NCBI GenBank assembly: GCA_028289405.1
Contig: JANQPP010000218.1
Span: 1 to 64,000, forward strand
DNA from: Pirellulales bacterium
Lineage (GTDB): Bacteria; Planctomycetota; Planctomycetia; Pirellulales; JANQPP01
Length of the DNA: 64,000 nucleotides
Reading direction: 5' to 3'
A program made the translations under genes and the position numbers. The notes beneath the pieces were generated by a model. It was not told where the DNA came from. It was given only the letters and a program-made list of their open reading frames with translations, and searched no databases. This document shows, one piece after another, positions 28,741 to 39,506 of the stretch. Each line of letters begins with the position of its first letter. The stretch's first letter is position 1.

Positions 28741-29379
28741 CTAGGCCAATCCGGACGCCCATTCCCAGAATCGGTCGAGTTCGCGGTAGCAATGGATAAC
28801 GAAGTCGCAACTTTCGCCCCGCAGGCGGTCGTCCACCGCATGCTTTCCCGCGTACAGGACGCGTTTCACGCCGGCACGACGGGCCGCTAACATGTCGAAA
28901 TGAAAGTCGCCCACGAAAATCACCTGTTCGGTTTCAAATCCCCAATTCTCCAAAATCCGGCGAATTCCTTCGGGGTGGGGTTTGGGGGGAGCATCTTCCC
29001 GCCCTAGGACCGGAGCGAACTGCCAGCCGAAACGGGCTAGCGTCTCCCGCGCGGCCTGGCGGCTGTTGCGCGTGAGCACGGCCTGACGCCAGCCCAGCGC
29101 GGCCAACTCCTCTAGGAATTCTCGGGCGCCAGGAAAGGGGATGGCGCGCTGGACACCTGCCCACTCGTGACGCTCGACAATCTCCGCGCAACGCGTTGCT
29201 TCTCGGGATGACATCTGGGCCATGGCTTCCAAAATGGGCATCCGCTCGGGAAGTCCGATCTCCCGACGCATGGCATCGAAATCGAGCCCCGAGTCGACGA
29301 GAGTGCCGTCCAGATCGAAAATCACGCCCCGCGTTCCCGTTGTCCCGCGATGATTCACGGCCACGTCCTTGTTCCGCAT
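28741..29379 (-). CDS. HAD-superfamily phosphatase
   Basis: 212 residues. Motif I is VIFDLDGTLVDSG (nucleophile Asp and acid/base Asp), motif II the Thr in AVLTRN, motif III Lys in PPKPHPEG, and motif IV VGDFHFDMLAARRAG. A helical cap sits between motifs I and II, making it a subclass I, phosphoglycolate-phosphatase-like enzyme. Substrate unknown. It is 98 bases upstream of the TIGR03009 gene on the same strand. Confidence 0.9.
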   Translation of the reverse strand: MRNKDVAVNHRGTTGTRGVIFDLDGTLVDSGLDFDAMRREIGLPERMPILEAMAQMSSREATRCAEIVERHEWAGVQRAIPFPGAREFLEELAALGWRQAVLTRNSRQAARETLARFGWQFAPVLGREDAPPKPHPEGIRRILENWGFETEQVIFVGDFHFDMLAARRAGVKRVLYAGKHAVDDRLRGESCDFVIHCYRELDRFWEWASGLA

Positions 29380-29447
29380 GGCTCCCCAATCGGAGAGATT
29401 TGGGCTAGTTTGGGTCTATTCATCCTCAACTCACTTCCACAAATCAC

Positions 29448-31472
29448 ATGGAAGCATTGTCTCCTCGTGACATCTTGGGACCCGCCGGCCGGATCGCGGC
29501 GCGGCTGCCGCACTACGAGCACCGTCCCCAGCAACTGTCCATGGCGGAAGCCGTGGCGGAGGCGATCGCCAAAAAACGGCATTTGATTGTGGAAGCGGGG
29601 ACCGGCGTGGGCAAGAGCTTCGCCTATTTGGTGCCGGCGCTCGCCGCCATCGCGCGGAGTGGTGAGGAAGCGGAATCCGCGAAACCGAAACGGGTCGTGG
29701 TCTCCACGCAAACGATCGGACTGCAGGAGCAGCTACTGCGGAAGGACTTGCCGCTGCTGCGCAGCGCGCTGCCTTGGGAATTCTCGGCCGTGCTCGTCAA
29801 GGGACGGGGAAACTACGTCAGCCTGCGGCGGCTGAAAAACGCGGTTGAGCGGGCGGGCAGCCTATTCCGGGGCGAAAAGGAGATGGAACAACTCACCGCG
29901 TTGAAAGAATGGGCCCACCACACGGAAGACGGTTCCCTGGCTGATCTGGCCTACCGCCCCTTGCCGGCGGTTTGGGATGAGGCCGCGAGTGATAGCAGCA
30001 ATTGCCTGGGCCGACAATGCCCCACATTTCAGGAATGCCACTACTTTCGGGCCCGACGGCGGGTGCATCGGGCGCAACTGCTCGTCGTCAATCACGCGCT
30101 TTTTTTCAGCGATCTTGCCCTGCGTCGTGACGGAGGGAGCATCCTCCCCGATTACGACCTGGTGGTGCTCGACGAAGCGCACGGCATCGAGGAGATCGCC
30201 GGCGGACATTTGGGGATTGAGGTCTCTTCCAGCCAGGTCGAATACGCGCTCAATCGGCTCTACAACGACCGCACGCAACGTGGATTGTTGGTGCATCACA
30301 AGTTGCAGGAAGCGCAAAAGGACGTGGAACGCTGCCGGTACCGCGCGCACGACTTTTTCGTCGAAATCGAATCGCGGCTAATTGAACAAGGGGGAGTGCA
30401 GCGGCAGGTGCCACGAGCAAACATCGTGGGAAATTCGCTGAGCCCCGCGCTCAAATCGCTGGCCCGCCAAGTGCGGAATTTGGGGCTGAATCGGCCCACG
30501 GAGGACCAACGGCAAGATTTCATTTCCTCGTCGGAACGGCTCGCGGCGCTGGCTCTGTCGGTCGAGCAATGGGTCGAGCAACGCTTGCCGGAAGCGGTGT
30601 ACTGGATCGAAGCCAGCGGCAAACCGCCCCGTCCCACACGGCTCACCTTGGCCGCCGCGCCCGTCGATGTGGGGCCTGCCTTGCGGGAACATCTGTTCGA
30701 AAAAGTGGGAAACGTGATCATGACCAGCGCCACGCTGGCGGTCGGCAAGCAAGCCTCCTTCGACTTTTTTCAGCAGCGCGTGGGCTGCTTCGGCGCAGAG
30801 ACGTTGCAGGTCGGAAGCCCTTTCGACTTTGAGCGGCAGGCCCGGCTGATCCTGCTCCGGGGAATGCCCGACCCAAGTGACAAACCGTCCTATGACCGCT
30901 TGCTAGCGCCCATGATCCGCCGCTACGTGGAACGGACCGACGGGCACGCCTTCGTGCTCTTCACGAGCTACGATGTCATGCGGCGGGTTGCCCGAGAGTT
31001 GTCCCCCTGGCTGGCGGCGACGCGGCGCCCCTTGCTTTCCCAGGCGGACGGTCTGCCGCCGGTGCAAATGGTGGAGAAATTCCGGGCCCAGCCGCGCTCG
31101 GTGCTGTTGGGGACCGATACGTTTTGGCAAGGCGTGGACGTGGCGGGGGATGCCCTCCGCAACGTAATCATCACCAAACTTCCTTTCCAAGTCCCCGACT
31201 TGCCGCTGGTGGCGGCCCGGCTGGAACAGATCCGCGCCAGCGGTGGCAACCCGTTTCGCGATTATTCGCTTCCCACCGCTGTGATCAAACTGCGGCAAGG
31301 TTTTGGGCGGCTGATCCGCTCCAGCCAGGATGAAGGCATCGTGGTTGTGCTCGATCCCCGTATCGGGACGAAGCCCTACGGTAAAGTGTTCTTGGATTCC
31401 CTACCCCCCTGTGAACAAGTCTGGGAGGACGTGGAACCGCTGCAGGAAGATTCCGCGACTGTCGCCAAGTGA
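29448..31472 (+). CDS. DinG/XPD-like superfamily 2 DNA helicase
   Basis: 674 residues. Walker A is AGTGVGKS (50-57), Walker B is DEAH (242-245), and motif VI is QGFGRLIRSSQD near residue 620. Such 5'-3' helicases unwind forked DNA, D-loops or R-loops and hold a 4Fe-4S cluster ligated by four Cys. Here Cys186, Cys191 and Cys197 are present (NCLGRQCPTFQEC), but the first ligand is Ser125 in KGRGNYVSLRRL where E. coli DinG has Cys. The cluster may be absent, altered, or completed by another residue. Single gene, convergent with the enolase-superfamily gene. Confidence 0.92.
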   Translation: MEALSPRDILGPAGRIAARLPHYEHRPQQLSMAEAVAEAIAKKRHLIVEAGTGVGKSFAYLVPALAAIARSGEEAESAKPKRVVVSTQTIGLQEQLLRKDLPLLRSALPWEFSAVLVKGRGNYVSLRRLKNAVERAGSLFRGEKEMEQLTALKEWAHHTEDGSLADLAYRPLPAVWDEAASDSSNCLGRQCPTFQECHYFRARRRVHRAQLLVVNHALFFSDLALRRDGGSILPDYDLVVLDEAHGIEEIAGGHLGIEVSSSQVEYALNRLYNDRTQRGLLVHHKLQEAQKDVERCRYRAHDFFVEIESRLIEQGGVQRQVPRANIVGNSLSPALKSLARQVRNLGLNRPTEDQRQDFISSSERLAALALSVEQWVEQRLPEAVYWIEASGKPPRPTRLTLAAAPVDVGPALREHLFEKVGNVIMTSATLAVGKQASFDFFQQRVGCFGAETLQVGSPFDFERQARLILLRGMPDPSDKPSYDRLLAPMIRRYVERTDGHAFVLFTSYDVMRRVARELSPWLAATRRPLLSQADGLPPVQMVEKFRAQPRSVLLGTDTFWQGVDVAGDALRNVIITKLPFQVPDLPLVAARLEQIRASGGNPFRDYSLPTAVIKLRQGFGRLIRSSQDEGIVVVLDPRIGTKPYGKVFLDSLPPCEQVWEDVEPLQEDSATVAK

Positions 31473-31494
31473 CCTCGCCGGCAATCCATGCGGA

Positions 31495-32841
31495 TCACGG
31501 CTTCACGACGGTGCCGTCGGCGCGGCGGATTTTGCCCCAACGCAGATCGAACGGAGGATCGTCGCGAATGGAGAATTTGGCGGCCACTTCCTCGTTGAGG
31601 TCGATGCCCCAACCGGGCGCTTCGTTCACGTGATAGTAGCCGTCCTTGAGTTGCGGGCAGCCGGGAAATGTCTCCTGTTCCGCCGTGGAAAAGGCCCGCG
31701 CCTCCTGGATGCCGAAGTTGTGGCAGGCCAAATCGAGATGCACGTTCGCCGCGTGTCCCACCGGGGAGGTATCGCCGGGACCATGCCACGCCGTCCGTAC
31801 GCGGAAGAATTCGCAGAGTGCCGCGATTTTGCGGGCCATCGTCACGCCGCCCACTTGGGAGACATGGCAGCGGATGAAATCGATGAGCCGGTCCGTGATC
31901 AGCGAGACCCATTCGTGGGGATTGTTGAACAGTTCCCCCATGGCGATGGGCGTGCTGGACTGCCGGCGTAGATGTTCGAAGTAGCCGATGTCTTCCGGCG
32001 AGAAGGGGTCTTCGATGAAGAAGGGCCGGTATTGCTCCACGTCTTTCACGAGCTGGATCGCCAAAATGGGGGGCACTCGCTCATGCACGTCGTGCAGGAG
32101 TTGGACCTCATCTCCCACTTCCCGCCGCAGATGCTCGAACAACCGAGGAACTATCCGCACGTAGGGGGCGGGCTCCCAAGTGTAATCCTGCGCCGGTCCG
32201 CTGCCATCCGCCCGGGCGCGCGACCGCGAACCGTATGAGGCCAACTCGCCCACCGAGACCTGCACGCGGATGTGCCGGTAGCCTTCCTCCATGTACCGCG
32301 CCACGGATTCGGTGACTGCTTCGAAGGAGTCACCGGAAGCGTGGCGGTAGGTGTCCACCGCGAAACGGCATTTGCCGCCCCAAAGCTGATACACGGACAG
32401 GCCGCAATGCTTGCCCAAGATGTCCCATAGGGCCATGTCCACGCCGCTGATGGCGTTGTTCAGCACGGGACCGTTCCGCCAATAGGAGCTAACAAAGGAA
32501 GATTGCCAGATGTCCTCGATTTTCAGCGGGTCCTGCCCCAATAGAAACGGACGCAGGTATTCCTGCACGGCAGTGACCACGGTTCGGGGGCGCTGCGTGA
32601 ACGTGGCGCAGCCCAAACCGTACAAGCCGGGCTGATTGGTGAGCACCTTCACGATGACCAGCCGAATTCCCGCCGGAGCGGTCAGAATGGTTTGGATATC
32701 CGTGATCTTGAGAGCCGCGCCGCTGGCGGTTTGTTGTTGCGCGGCTTGGGCTACCGCGCCGGAAAGTGGGGGAATTCCATTCAAAAGCCCCCAGGTGCCT
32801 AGGCCGGCACCGGTAAAACGAAAACAATCTCGGCGGTTCAT
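31495..32841 (-). CDS. Tat-exported enolase-superfamily dehydratase, mannonate-dehydratase-like
   Basis: 448 residues. The start at 32841 gives a twin-Arg N-terminus [20 protein letters not shown] and has AGGA upstream; a longer frame reaches 32880. Enolase-superfamily features resembling ManD/RspA are [30 protein letters not shown] (first metal ligand), [24 protein letters not shown] and [14 protein letters not shown]. The family dehydrates sugar acids such as D-mannonate or D-gluconate. Export by Tat suggests a periplasmic role in breakdown of uronic-acid polysaccharides. It is divergent from a glycosidase gene, which supports sugar use. Confidence 0.85.
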   Translation of the reverse strand: MNRRDCFRFTGAGLGTWGLLNGIPPLSGAVAQAAQQQTASGAALKITDIQTILTAPAGIRLVIVKVLTNQPGLYGLGCATFTQRPRTVVTAVQEYLRPFLLGQDPLKIEDIWQSSFVSSYWRNGPVLNNAISGVDMALWDILGKHCGLSVYQLWGGKCRFAVDTYRHASGDSFEAVTESVARYMEEGYRHIRVQVSVGELASYGSRSRARADGSGPAQDYTWEPAPYVRIVPRLFEHLRREVGDEVQLLHDVHERVPPILAIQLVKDVEQYRPFFIEDPFSPEDIGYFEHLRRQSSTPIAMGELFNNPHEWVSLITDRLIDFIRCHVSQVGGVTMARKIAALCEFFRVRTAWHGPGDTSPVGHAANVHLDLACHNFGIQEARAFSTAEQETFPGCPQLKDGYYHVNEAPGWGIDLNEEVAAKFSIRDDPPFDLRWGKIRRADGTVVKP

Positions 32842-33152
32842 GGGAATCCTCATGCGCGTCGGAAGGTCAAAGGCTGGCAATCAATGCATTCACGGACAGG
32901 CCGCGAAGGCAATCGCGAAGGCAGGGAAACGCTCCGGAGTGGCTGGCCATTATGGCTGGCAGGTACTGCCGATCGCAAGCAAAATCAACGAACCAATCGC
33001 ATTGCACTTTGCCGAAATGCGATCTGGACATAAAGTTCTTGGTGGCTCATGCGACTAGGACTCACGACCCTGGTCGTGGTTTGGCCGTGGGTTTCGATGG
33101 CTCATGGCATGGCTTCCAACAGTACCCAATCTTTTGTTCGCGGTGGCAACGC
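32842..33152. other. Divergent spacer between the dehydratase and glycosidase genes
   Basis: 311 bases. The glycosidase frame is open through most of it, but the sequence lacks family similarity and has no ribosome site. I see no clear promoter or structure. Confidence 0.4.
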
Positions 33153-34739
33153 ATGTTCACGGAGACTGACGGGAGCCGAAAGAGAATCGGCGACGTGGAT
33201 GTCCTGTTCCATGAGGGGCTGTACCACGTGTTTCATCTGGTTCTGCCCAATCACGACTTCATCGCCCATGCCGTGAGCACCAATGGCATCGACTGGCGGC
33301 GCGTGAACAATGCCCTGTTTATCGGAGAGCCGGGAAGTTGGGACGACTTGATGCTGTGGACGATGCACGTCTCGCCCGATCCGCACCAGCCAGGACATTG
33401 GAGAATGTTCTATACGGGCCTTTCCCGGCGAGATCACGGCCAATCGCAGCGGGTCGGTCTGGCGGTCAGCGAGGATCTCTACCATTGGCGGAAGTCGTCC
33501 GTGTACTGGCAGGATTTGCGCGGCCCACACGATCCGGAACTGGTGCAGCAAGCCCGCCGCATTAGCCGGCAACACTTCACGCCGAGCCACGATGCGGAAA
33601 TCGACGCAGCGAGTTGCTTCCCGCTCGAACCGGATCCTCGCTACTACGAAGCCGCGCTCGATGAGGGCCGGGAATGGATCAGCTTCCGAGACCCCTTTTT
33701 CTATTGCGACAATGGCCAGGGCTGGCTGATCGTGGCTGGGCGGGTCAACGAAGGCCCGGTCGTGCGGCGGGGTTGTGTCGCGCTCTTTCAGGAAGTGGAT
33801 CCTGGACGGTTTGAATCGCGCCCCACCCTGCATCATCCGGGCATTTACGACGATGTCGAGGTGCCTAACCTGATTCGGATCGATGAAGAGTATTACCTCA
33901 TCGGCAGCATTCGCGAGGACAAGAAAATCCGGTATTGGCATACCGACCAGATCGGCAACCCCTGGCGGAGCTATCACGACAATGTCTTGATGGCCAAGGG
34001 GAACTACGCGGGACGGGTTTGCCGTGACGACAAGGGATGGCTGCTGTGGAATTTCTACACGATGGATTCGCCAGATGGAGCCACGGAAAATCTGATGCCG
34101 CCGCCCAAGCGGCTCGTGCGGACCGATGAGGGGCTGCTCCGTACCACTTCCTTTGAAGGGCTAGACGATTGGCTCGAGCGCCCGCTCGATACGCAGTGTG
34201 TCCGCACACTTAAGCACGGCATTGGGAAAGAACATTGCGGTGTCGAGGCGGATTGCCTGGAACTGCAAAGCGAAGCCGGCTTTCAGGCATTTGTGTTCGA
34301 GCACGAAGAGAGTTGCTTCCGCTTCCGCGCCCTGCTGCGCATGCGAGGCTTGGGGAAATGCGGGATCGTGTTTCGTGTCGATCCGGAGACACATGACGGA
34401 TACTATGTTTCGCTCGACTTGCTCAAGGGCGTGGCCCAGTTGCGCAGTTGGCGGACCGGCCCTCCCGGCAGCGGTGAATTCATGATGCAATTTCAGCCGC
34501 TGCAGAGCGGATTTTGGCACAGCAAGACGGCGGGGCAGGCACGCGTGCAACTGCTCGCCTTCGGCAGCTATGTGGAATTGTCGATCGATGGCCGGATTGT
34601 ACTTTCCCTGGCAGACAGAACCTTTCAGAAGGGCCTCTTGGGGGTCTATCTGGAGACCGCCCATCTGGAGCTTTCCGAGATTGAACTGCACCGCATGCAT
34701 TCGCCGCATCAATCGGACGACCACTTGGTAGCCGGTTAG
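33153..34739 (+). CDS. GH43/GH32-type five-bladed propeller glycosidase
   Basis: 528 residues from the ATG at 33153, preceded by GGTGG six bases upstream. The frame extends to 32952 without support. The beta-propeller core is seen in [18 protein letters not shown] (catalytic Asp region), [23 protein letters not shown] (the RDP transition-state motif of GH32/43) and [18 protein letters not shown]. After residue about 340 there is a second domain with a concanavalin-like look ([20 protein letters not shown]). No signal peptide is visible. Substrate is likely a beta-fructan or arabinan-type sugar, or a glycoconjugate; not determinable here. Confidence 0.83.
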   Translation: MFTETDGSRKRIGDVDVLFHEGLYHVFHLVLPNHDFIAHAVSTNGIDWRRVNNALFIGEPGSWDDLMLWTMHVSPDPHQPGHWRMFYTGLSRRDHGQSQRVGLAVSEDLYHWRKSSVYWQDLRGPHDPELVQQARRISRQHFTPSHDAEIDAASCFPLEPDPRYYEAALDEGREWISFRDPFFYCDNGQGWLIVAGRVNEGPVVRRGCVALFQEVDPGRFESRPTLHHPGIYDDVEVPNLIRIDEEYYLIGSIREDKKIRYWHTDQIGNPWRSYHDNVLMAKGNYAGRVCRDDKGWLLWNFYTMDSPDGATENLMPPPKRLVRTDEGLLRTTSFEGLDDWLERPLDTQCVRTLKHGIGKEHCGVEADCLELQSEAGFQAFVFEHEESCFRFRALLRMRGLGKCGIVFRVDPETHDGYYVSLDLLKGVAQLRSWRTGPPGSGEFMMQFQPLQSGFWHSKTAGQARVQLLAFGSYVELSIDGRIVLSLADRTFQKGLLGVYLETAHLELSEIELHRMHSPHQSDDHLVAG

Positions 34740-34793
34740 TTCAGGCTTCAAGCGGATTTTTCGCCGCCCAGTTTCGCGCACGAGCCGTACGCG

Positions 34794-36536
34794 TTAAAAA
34801 AAGCGGTTCCAGAAGGCCCGCAATTCTCCGTTGAAGGCGCGGTCGGAGCCGTTGCCGAGTGGCGTGGCGTAACCGAGGGAGAGCGTTGAGTTCCCGCCGA
34901 ACTCCACGGTGCCTCCCAAGACGAGATTCACCACCGAAATCGTTTCCCGCGTATCGCCGATGCGGAAATTTTCGACCCGCACCACGTCCGCGTCATTCAA
35001 CGATTGATTGACGTGCAGTTCCATGGTCGGTGCCACACCCCGCACGCCGTGCCGTCCCGCATAACTCTGGCGGTAAAGCCAATACCCCACGCCCACGTCC
35101 AGGAACAGAAAGTTCGTGTCCTGAATCCGTCCCGAAGGTAGCAGCCCTTCGCCGAAGCGATTCAGGTAGACGGGATCGCCATTGGTGTCGATATCGACCT
35201 GCAAGAAACCTTGCGAGAACCAGCGGTCCCGGTCGGTCAGCAGCCAGCCGAGATAAGGCATCACATGAAAGGATTCCCGGTCGATGGCGACCAGCGGCGT
35301 GCCATCCCCCAGGGATACACTGGTGCCATCCGAAGTGGGAAACGTAATGGAAAACCCGGCCGACATGGCCCAATAACGCCTGCCGTAGAGGAGTGCCTTG
35401 TACGTTAAAAGGATATCCCCAAATTCCGTATGGCCCGTTTCCGGCGTTCCCCCGGCCATGATCGTGCTATTGAGCGTCGAGGCGAAAGGGGTGCGAAGTT
35501 CCAGTGACATCTGCCCGTTGTGAAATGTCTTCTCCACGCCCGGGCTGTAGCGGTTCACAGTCACGCCGCCGGGTGCCAGCGGCACACTGTCAAACAGGCT
35601 GTAGTTGAAAAACACCCGGTCCCGTGGAATAGGGCTGGAGTTCTCCGCGATTTTGGTGCGTCCCACGACTTGGGCGCCCCCCGCCGGAACGACGACTTCC
35701 AAATCGTAGAAATACATGATGGACCAGAAGTCGCCGGTGCTGAACGTCCCCTTGGGATTGTGCGCTTCGCCGCCGCCAAAGGTGAAACCATAGCCCGGTG
35801 AAGTCGGCGCATCGGTGGGCGAATTGGGCGCGGCGATGGCGAACGTATCCGCATCCGGCGAGGGGAGAATCCGGTCCTCGCCAAGTCCCATCGTCACCAG
35901 ATCATTCGTATTCCCATTGGCGCCAAAGGAACTAACATTGAACGCGATTTGGGCGCTCGGGTCGCCCGGAGTGCCAGTCAGGATCGTCCCGGGCGCGGAC
36001 AGGGCGATCACGCGGCTCACATTGGACTTGGCGTATCCACCGCCGAAGAAATCGCCGATCATAGCAGGATCGCCGTAGCCGGCAGCCGTCGCGCCGAAGC
36101 TGGCCGCGAGGCTTGAATCGGTGGCAATGGAATCGATGGGCGGTGTGTCCGCCGCGAAATCGTCGGAAGAGCCATCGCCTTCAGTCGCGGTGTCCGGCCT
36201 CGGCAGGGGCGGAGAAAGATCGTCCTCGCCAGGCGTGGCGGAATGCGGCACGCCCTGTCCCCGATGTAGCGGACAATCGCATTGGCTTTGGCAGATGTGG
36301 CATGTCCAGCGCCCGCAGTCGCATGTCTTGTGGGAAACGAGGCATTCCTCGCCTGTGCGATGCGACGCGAGGTGCAACTCCTCCGAAGTTTCCTCCGCGA
36401 TTTCCGCGGATTCTTCCGCGCGGAGCCCTGGAGCGTGGCTTAACCCCAGGATTAGCACGGCAAGGCATGCCGCCAGACCGGCCTCGGCACGGCTTTTTCG
36501 CCGGCTCCCATGGTTGAAGAGATTATCTTTCATCAT
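34794..36536 (-). CDS. Outer-membrane beta-barrel-like protein with Cys-rich N-terminus (paralogue A)
   Basis: 580 residues. A signal peptide ending near GLRAEE is followed by a Cys/His cluster with seven Cys (SHKTCDCGRWTCHICQSQCD and further), then an acidic Ser/Thr/Pro linker. The signature AASFGATAAGYGDPAMIGDF begins a beta-rich region that ends in the aromatic ELRAFWNRFF, as expected for outer-membrane barrels. The same signature and end occur in the protein at 45722 (paralogue B). The barrel contains FGVEKTF-type strands (YSPGVEKTFHNGQMSLEL). Possible porin or adhesin; no activity assigned. Confidence 0.8.
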   Translation of the reverse strand: MMKDNLFNHGSRRKSRAEAGLAACLAVLILGLSHAPGLRAEESAEIAEETSEELHLASHRTGEECLVSHKTCDCGRWTCHICQSQCDCPLHRGQGVPHSATPGEDDLSPPLPRPDTATEGDGSSDDFAADTPPIDSIATDSSLAASFGATAAGYGDPAMIGDFFGGGYAKSNVSRVIALSAPGTILTGTPGDPSAQIAFNVSSFGANGNTNDLVTMGLGEDRILPSPDADTFAIAAPNSPTDAPTSPGYGFTFGGGEAHNPKGTFSTGDFWSIMYFYDLEVVVPAGGAQVVGRTKIAENSSPIPRDRVFFNYSLFDSVPLAPGGVTVNRYSPGVEKTFHNGQMSLELRTPFASTLNSTIMAGGTPETGHTEFGDILLTYKALLYGRRYWAMSAGFSITFPTSDGTSVSLGDGTPLVAIDRESFHVMPYLGWLLTDRDRWFSQGFLQVDIDTNGDPVYLNRFGEGLLPSGRIQDTNFLFLDVGVGYWLYRQSYAGRHGVRGVAPTMELHVNQSLNDADVVRVENFRIGDTRETISVVNLVLGGTVEFGGNSTLSLGYATPLGNGSDRAFNGELRAFWNRFF

Positions 36537-36817
36537 ATCTTGGCCCCCCGTCCATCCTTATCGGAGCGGCACGAGTCAAGAATTCGGCAAAATCAGCAAA
36601 TTTTACATAACCCGAACAAAGTATCATCTCCCAAGTGGCCATGCAGAGCATGCCATGGATTGTGAAGTAACGAAGTTTCAGGCAGAAGGACGCTATTCGT
36701 GGGACGAGCAAGATTGAATAATGTCTTTCACGCCCAGCGTGGCACCGCAAAGTGATGACTTTTGTTTCGTTCGCCTAAGTGGGCGTGTCATTCCACCTCT
36801 CCCAAGAGATAATCACC

Positions 36818-39391
36818 ATGCTGCAAAAAGGTGACGAGCCGGTTCCCGGGTATCGTTTGGAAGAGTTCTTGGGGCGTGGCCAGTTCGGCGAAGTCTGGCG
36901 GGCCACGTCGCCGGGCCGGGCTTCCGTGGCACTCAAGTTCCTGAATTTGAGCGAGAAGCAAGGCTGGAAAGAGTTCCGCGCGATCCAGAGTGTGAAGTCG
37001 ATCCGGCATCCGCACTTGGCGCCGATCACCGCGCTGTGGCTCTTGGACCAAGATGGCCACGTCTTGAACGATGACGTCGTGGAGAGCATTGGTACCGATG
37101 CCCCAACCGCGCGGCATACGCTCGTGCCCGACGCCACGGATTCCCTGGATGCCGCGCCGCAACGGCTCGTGGTCGCCACGCTGCTGTGTGATAAGAATCT
37201 GCTCAACCGGCTAGAGGAATGCCAACGGGACGGACAGGAGGGCATCCCCCAGGAAGAACTGCTGCGGTTCATGGAGGAGGCCGCCAAGGGGATCGACTTT
37301 CTCAACTCGCCACAGCATCAGGTCGGCTCCGAAAAAAAGTCGGTCCAACACTGCGACATCAAGCCTGAAAACATCATGCTCACGGGTGATTCCGTGATGA
37401 TCTGCGATTTTGGCGTGGCCCGTGTGATGGCGGACGCCCAAACCGTGGCCACGGGGACGAGCATGGCCGGCTCCCCGGCCTACATGGCGCCCGAGTGCAT
37501 CGCCCGCCGGCCCAGTGCCGCATCCGATCAATATTCCCTGGCCGTGAGCTATGTGGAATTGCGGACGGGCAAGCTCCCCTTCGCTTCGGAATCGTATTTC
37601 GAAGTGATCGACGCCCACCGCACGGGAAACCTCGAATTGTCGATGCTGACGCCCGGTGAGCAGGAAGTGATCCGCAAGGCCACTTCGCTGGAGCCGGAGA
37701 AGCGGTATCCCTCCACCGTGGCCATGGTCCGCGCGCTGCGGCGGGCCATCGAACTGGCTGAAGGAGGAGGCGACACGGCCGCGATCGGCGGGGGAAAAAC
37801 GGCTTTGGTGGCGGCCTGCGGTGTCGCGGCGGTGCTGCTGTTGGGATGGCTCCTGAGGGAAACGATTTGGGCTCCCACGCCCCCGCCGCCGGAACGCCTG
37901 GTGCGGATTCACGTGGAGCCACTCGGTGCCTCGGTCATGGTGGACGGGGAAACGATGGCCCTCGACAACAACGGCTGGGCGGAGTTGCAACGTCCGGAAG
38001 ACGCAACCTTGTCGATCGTGGCCAGCCATCCCCCGGAATTCGTGGAACAGCGGCGGGAAGTCGCTGTCGCGGAGGTCACCGAGCGCGGCCTGCGGTTCAC
38101 ACTGGAGCGCGGCGAGGATTACACGCCCCAAGCCTTTGCCAACAGGGCCTATGCCAGGATCGAGCAGGAATCCTTCGATGATGCCGTGTTAGCCGAAGCG
38201 GTCCACGATTTCGTACGGGCCATCGAACTTGAGGAAACGACTTACGCCGTGAAGCCGTTTCCCGAATACCTGGCCCAAGCCGGTGAGGGAAGAAGAGGCC
38301 TCGTCATCAACTGCTTGGCCGTCTCTGGGGATAGCCGCTACTTAGCTGCGCGTACTGGGGACGATTTTCGGAAAATCGTGGTCTGGGATCTGCTCCAACC
38401 AAAGGAACGCCCTCGGGAACTACATGCACACAATAGCGCGGCGATCAATTTGGCGTTTGTCGGTGATTTCGTCGCCAGTGCGGATGTGACCGAAGCCGTT
38501 CTGTTAAGTGGTGTGGATGACGCGAACCGTTCCTCGTCGGCCATTACCCCGGAAACGTTACGGGCCTTCGAAATGCTGGGCAGTCCGGACGGGCGATGGT
38601 TGCTGGCGGGCGATATCAAGGGCCAGCTTTGGCGCTGGGATATGACCGACCTAGCGGCCAATTCGGAACTCCTTTTGGGGCAGCATACCGAAATGATCGA
38701 AGCGATCGCCTTTTCAACGGATAGCCGTTGGGCCTACACGGGAAGTCCCGACGGCGTCGTGAAACGCTGGAATCTCACGGACACGTCCGAGATGGAAACG
38801 AAGTTCGCGGATTTGGACGATGGAGACGTGGTCTGTGTCGTCGTGTCGCCCAATGGAAAAAACGTGGCCATCGCCGAGGAAGGGAAAGGTGCTGAAGCAC
38901 GTCATCGCGTGGTGGTCGTGAATGCCGCGTCCCCTGGCACACTCCGCGAATTGAGGCCCCTGCTTCAAGACCGTATCGAATCCCTGCGGTATGATGGGGA
39001 GTCCAGGTGGTTGGCCGGTGGAACCGCCGAGGGGGATATCTACGCCTGGAAAAATGGTGGCGCTACTCCCCGGATCCTTACCGAGGTCCATCAAGGCCCC
39101 GTGCGGACAGTGGCCTTCGCCCCGTTTCCCGGCTGGCTGGTCTCCGGCGGGGACGACGGCAAAATCGCGCTCTGGAATCTCGATGAGGAAAGTGACTCAC
39201 CGCTCGTCCTCGACCCGCAAGCCGGACCTGTGATGAACGTCGCCTGCACCGAACGGTGGATCATCGCGGGCACCAAGCGCGGAGGCGTGATCCTCTGGAA
39301 ACTCCGCCGCTGCATGCTCATCAAGCGGTCCTGCGACGAAAAGAATCTTACGCCCCGCGACGCCTCCACCGGCGGACAAATCCAGACTTAA
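36818..39391 (+). CDS. Membrane-anchored Ser/Thr protein kinase with WD40 repeats
   Basis: 857 residues from the ATG at 36818. The kinase domain spans residues about 12-310: Gly loop GRGQFGEV (19-26), Lys40 in VALKF, catalytic loop HCDIKPEN (His178, Cys179, Asp180) and DFG at 197-199. The usual HRD Arg is Cys, so it is a non-RD kinase. A membrane helix at about 328-346 is followed by a PEGA-like segment (VRIHVEPLGASVMVDGETMA) and a WD40 propeller from about 470. The propeller is extracytoplasmic, so it may sense or bind an envelope partner. Divergent from barrel A. Confidence 0.92.
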   Translation: MLQKGDEPVPGYRLEEFLGRGQFGEVWRATSPGRASVALKFLNLSEKQGWKEFRAIQSVKSIRHPHLAPITALWLLDQDGHVLNDDVVESIGTDAPTARHTLVPDATDSLDAAPQRLVVATLLCDKNLLNRLEECQRDGQEGIPQEELLRFMEEAAKGIDFLNSPQHQVGSEKKSVQHCDIKPENIMLTGDSVMICDFGVARVMADAQTVATGTSMAGSPAYMAPECIARRPSAASDQYSLAVSYVELRTGKLPFASESYFEVIDAHRTGNLELSMLTPGEQEVIRKATSLEPEKRYPSTVAMVRALRRAIELAEGGGDTAAIGGGKTALVAACGVAAVLLLGWLLRETIWAPTPPPPERLVRIHVEPLGASVMVDGETMALDNNGWAELQRPEDATLSIVASHPPEFVEQRREVAVAEVTERGLRFTLERGEDYTPQAFANRAYARIEQESFDDAVLAEAVHDFVRAIELEETTYAVKPFPEYLAQAGEGRRGLVINCLAVSGDSRYLAARTGDDFRKIVVWDLLQPKERPRELHAHNSAAINLAFVGDFVASADVTEAVLLSGVDDANRSSSAITPETLRAFEMLGSPDGRWLLAGDIKGQLWRWDMTDLAANSELLLGQHTEMIEAIAFSTDSRWAYTGSPDGVVKRWNLTDTSEMETKFADLDDGDVVCVVVSPNGKNVAIAEEGKGAEARHRVVVVNAASPGTLRELRPLLQDRIESLRYDGESRWLAGGTAEGDIYAWKNGGATPRILTEVHQGPVRTVAFAPFPGWLVSGGDDGKIALWNLDEESDSPLVLDPQAGPVMNVACTERWIIAGTKRGGVILWKLRRCMLIKRSCDEKNLTPRDASTGGQIQT

Positions 39392-39506
39392 TGCGGATTG
39401 CATTAGAGCCTGGGAACGCAACATCTTGGAATCCACGAAATGGGACGTCCAGCGGCCGTGAAACGCCGATGGACGAGACATAACGGAATGACTTGTCCGT
39501 TGGCTT

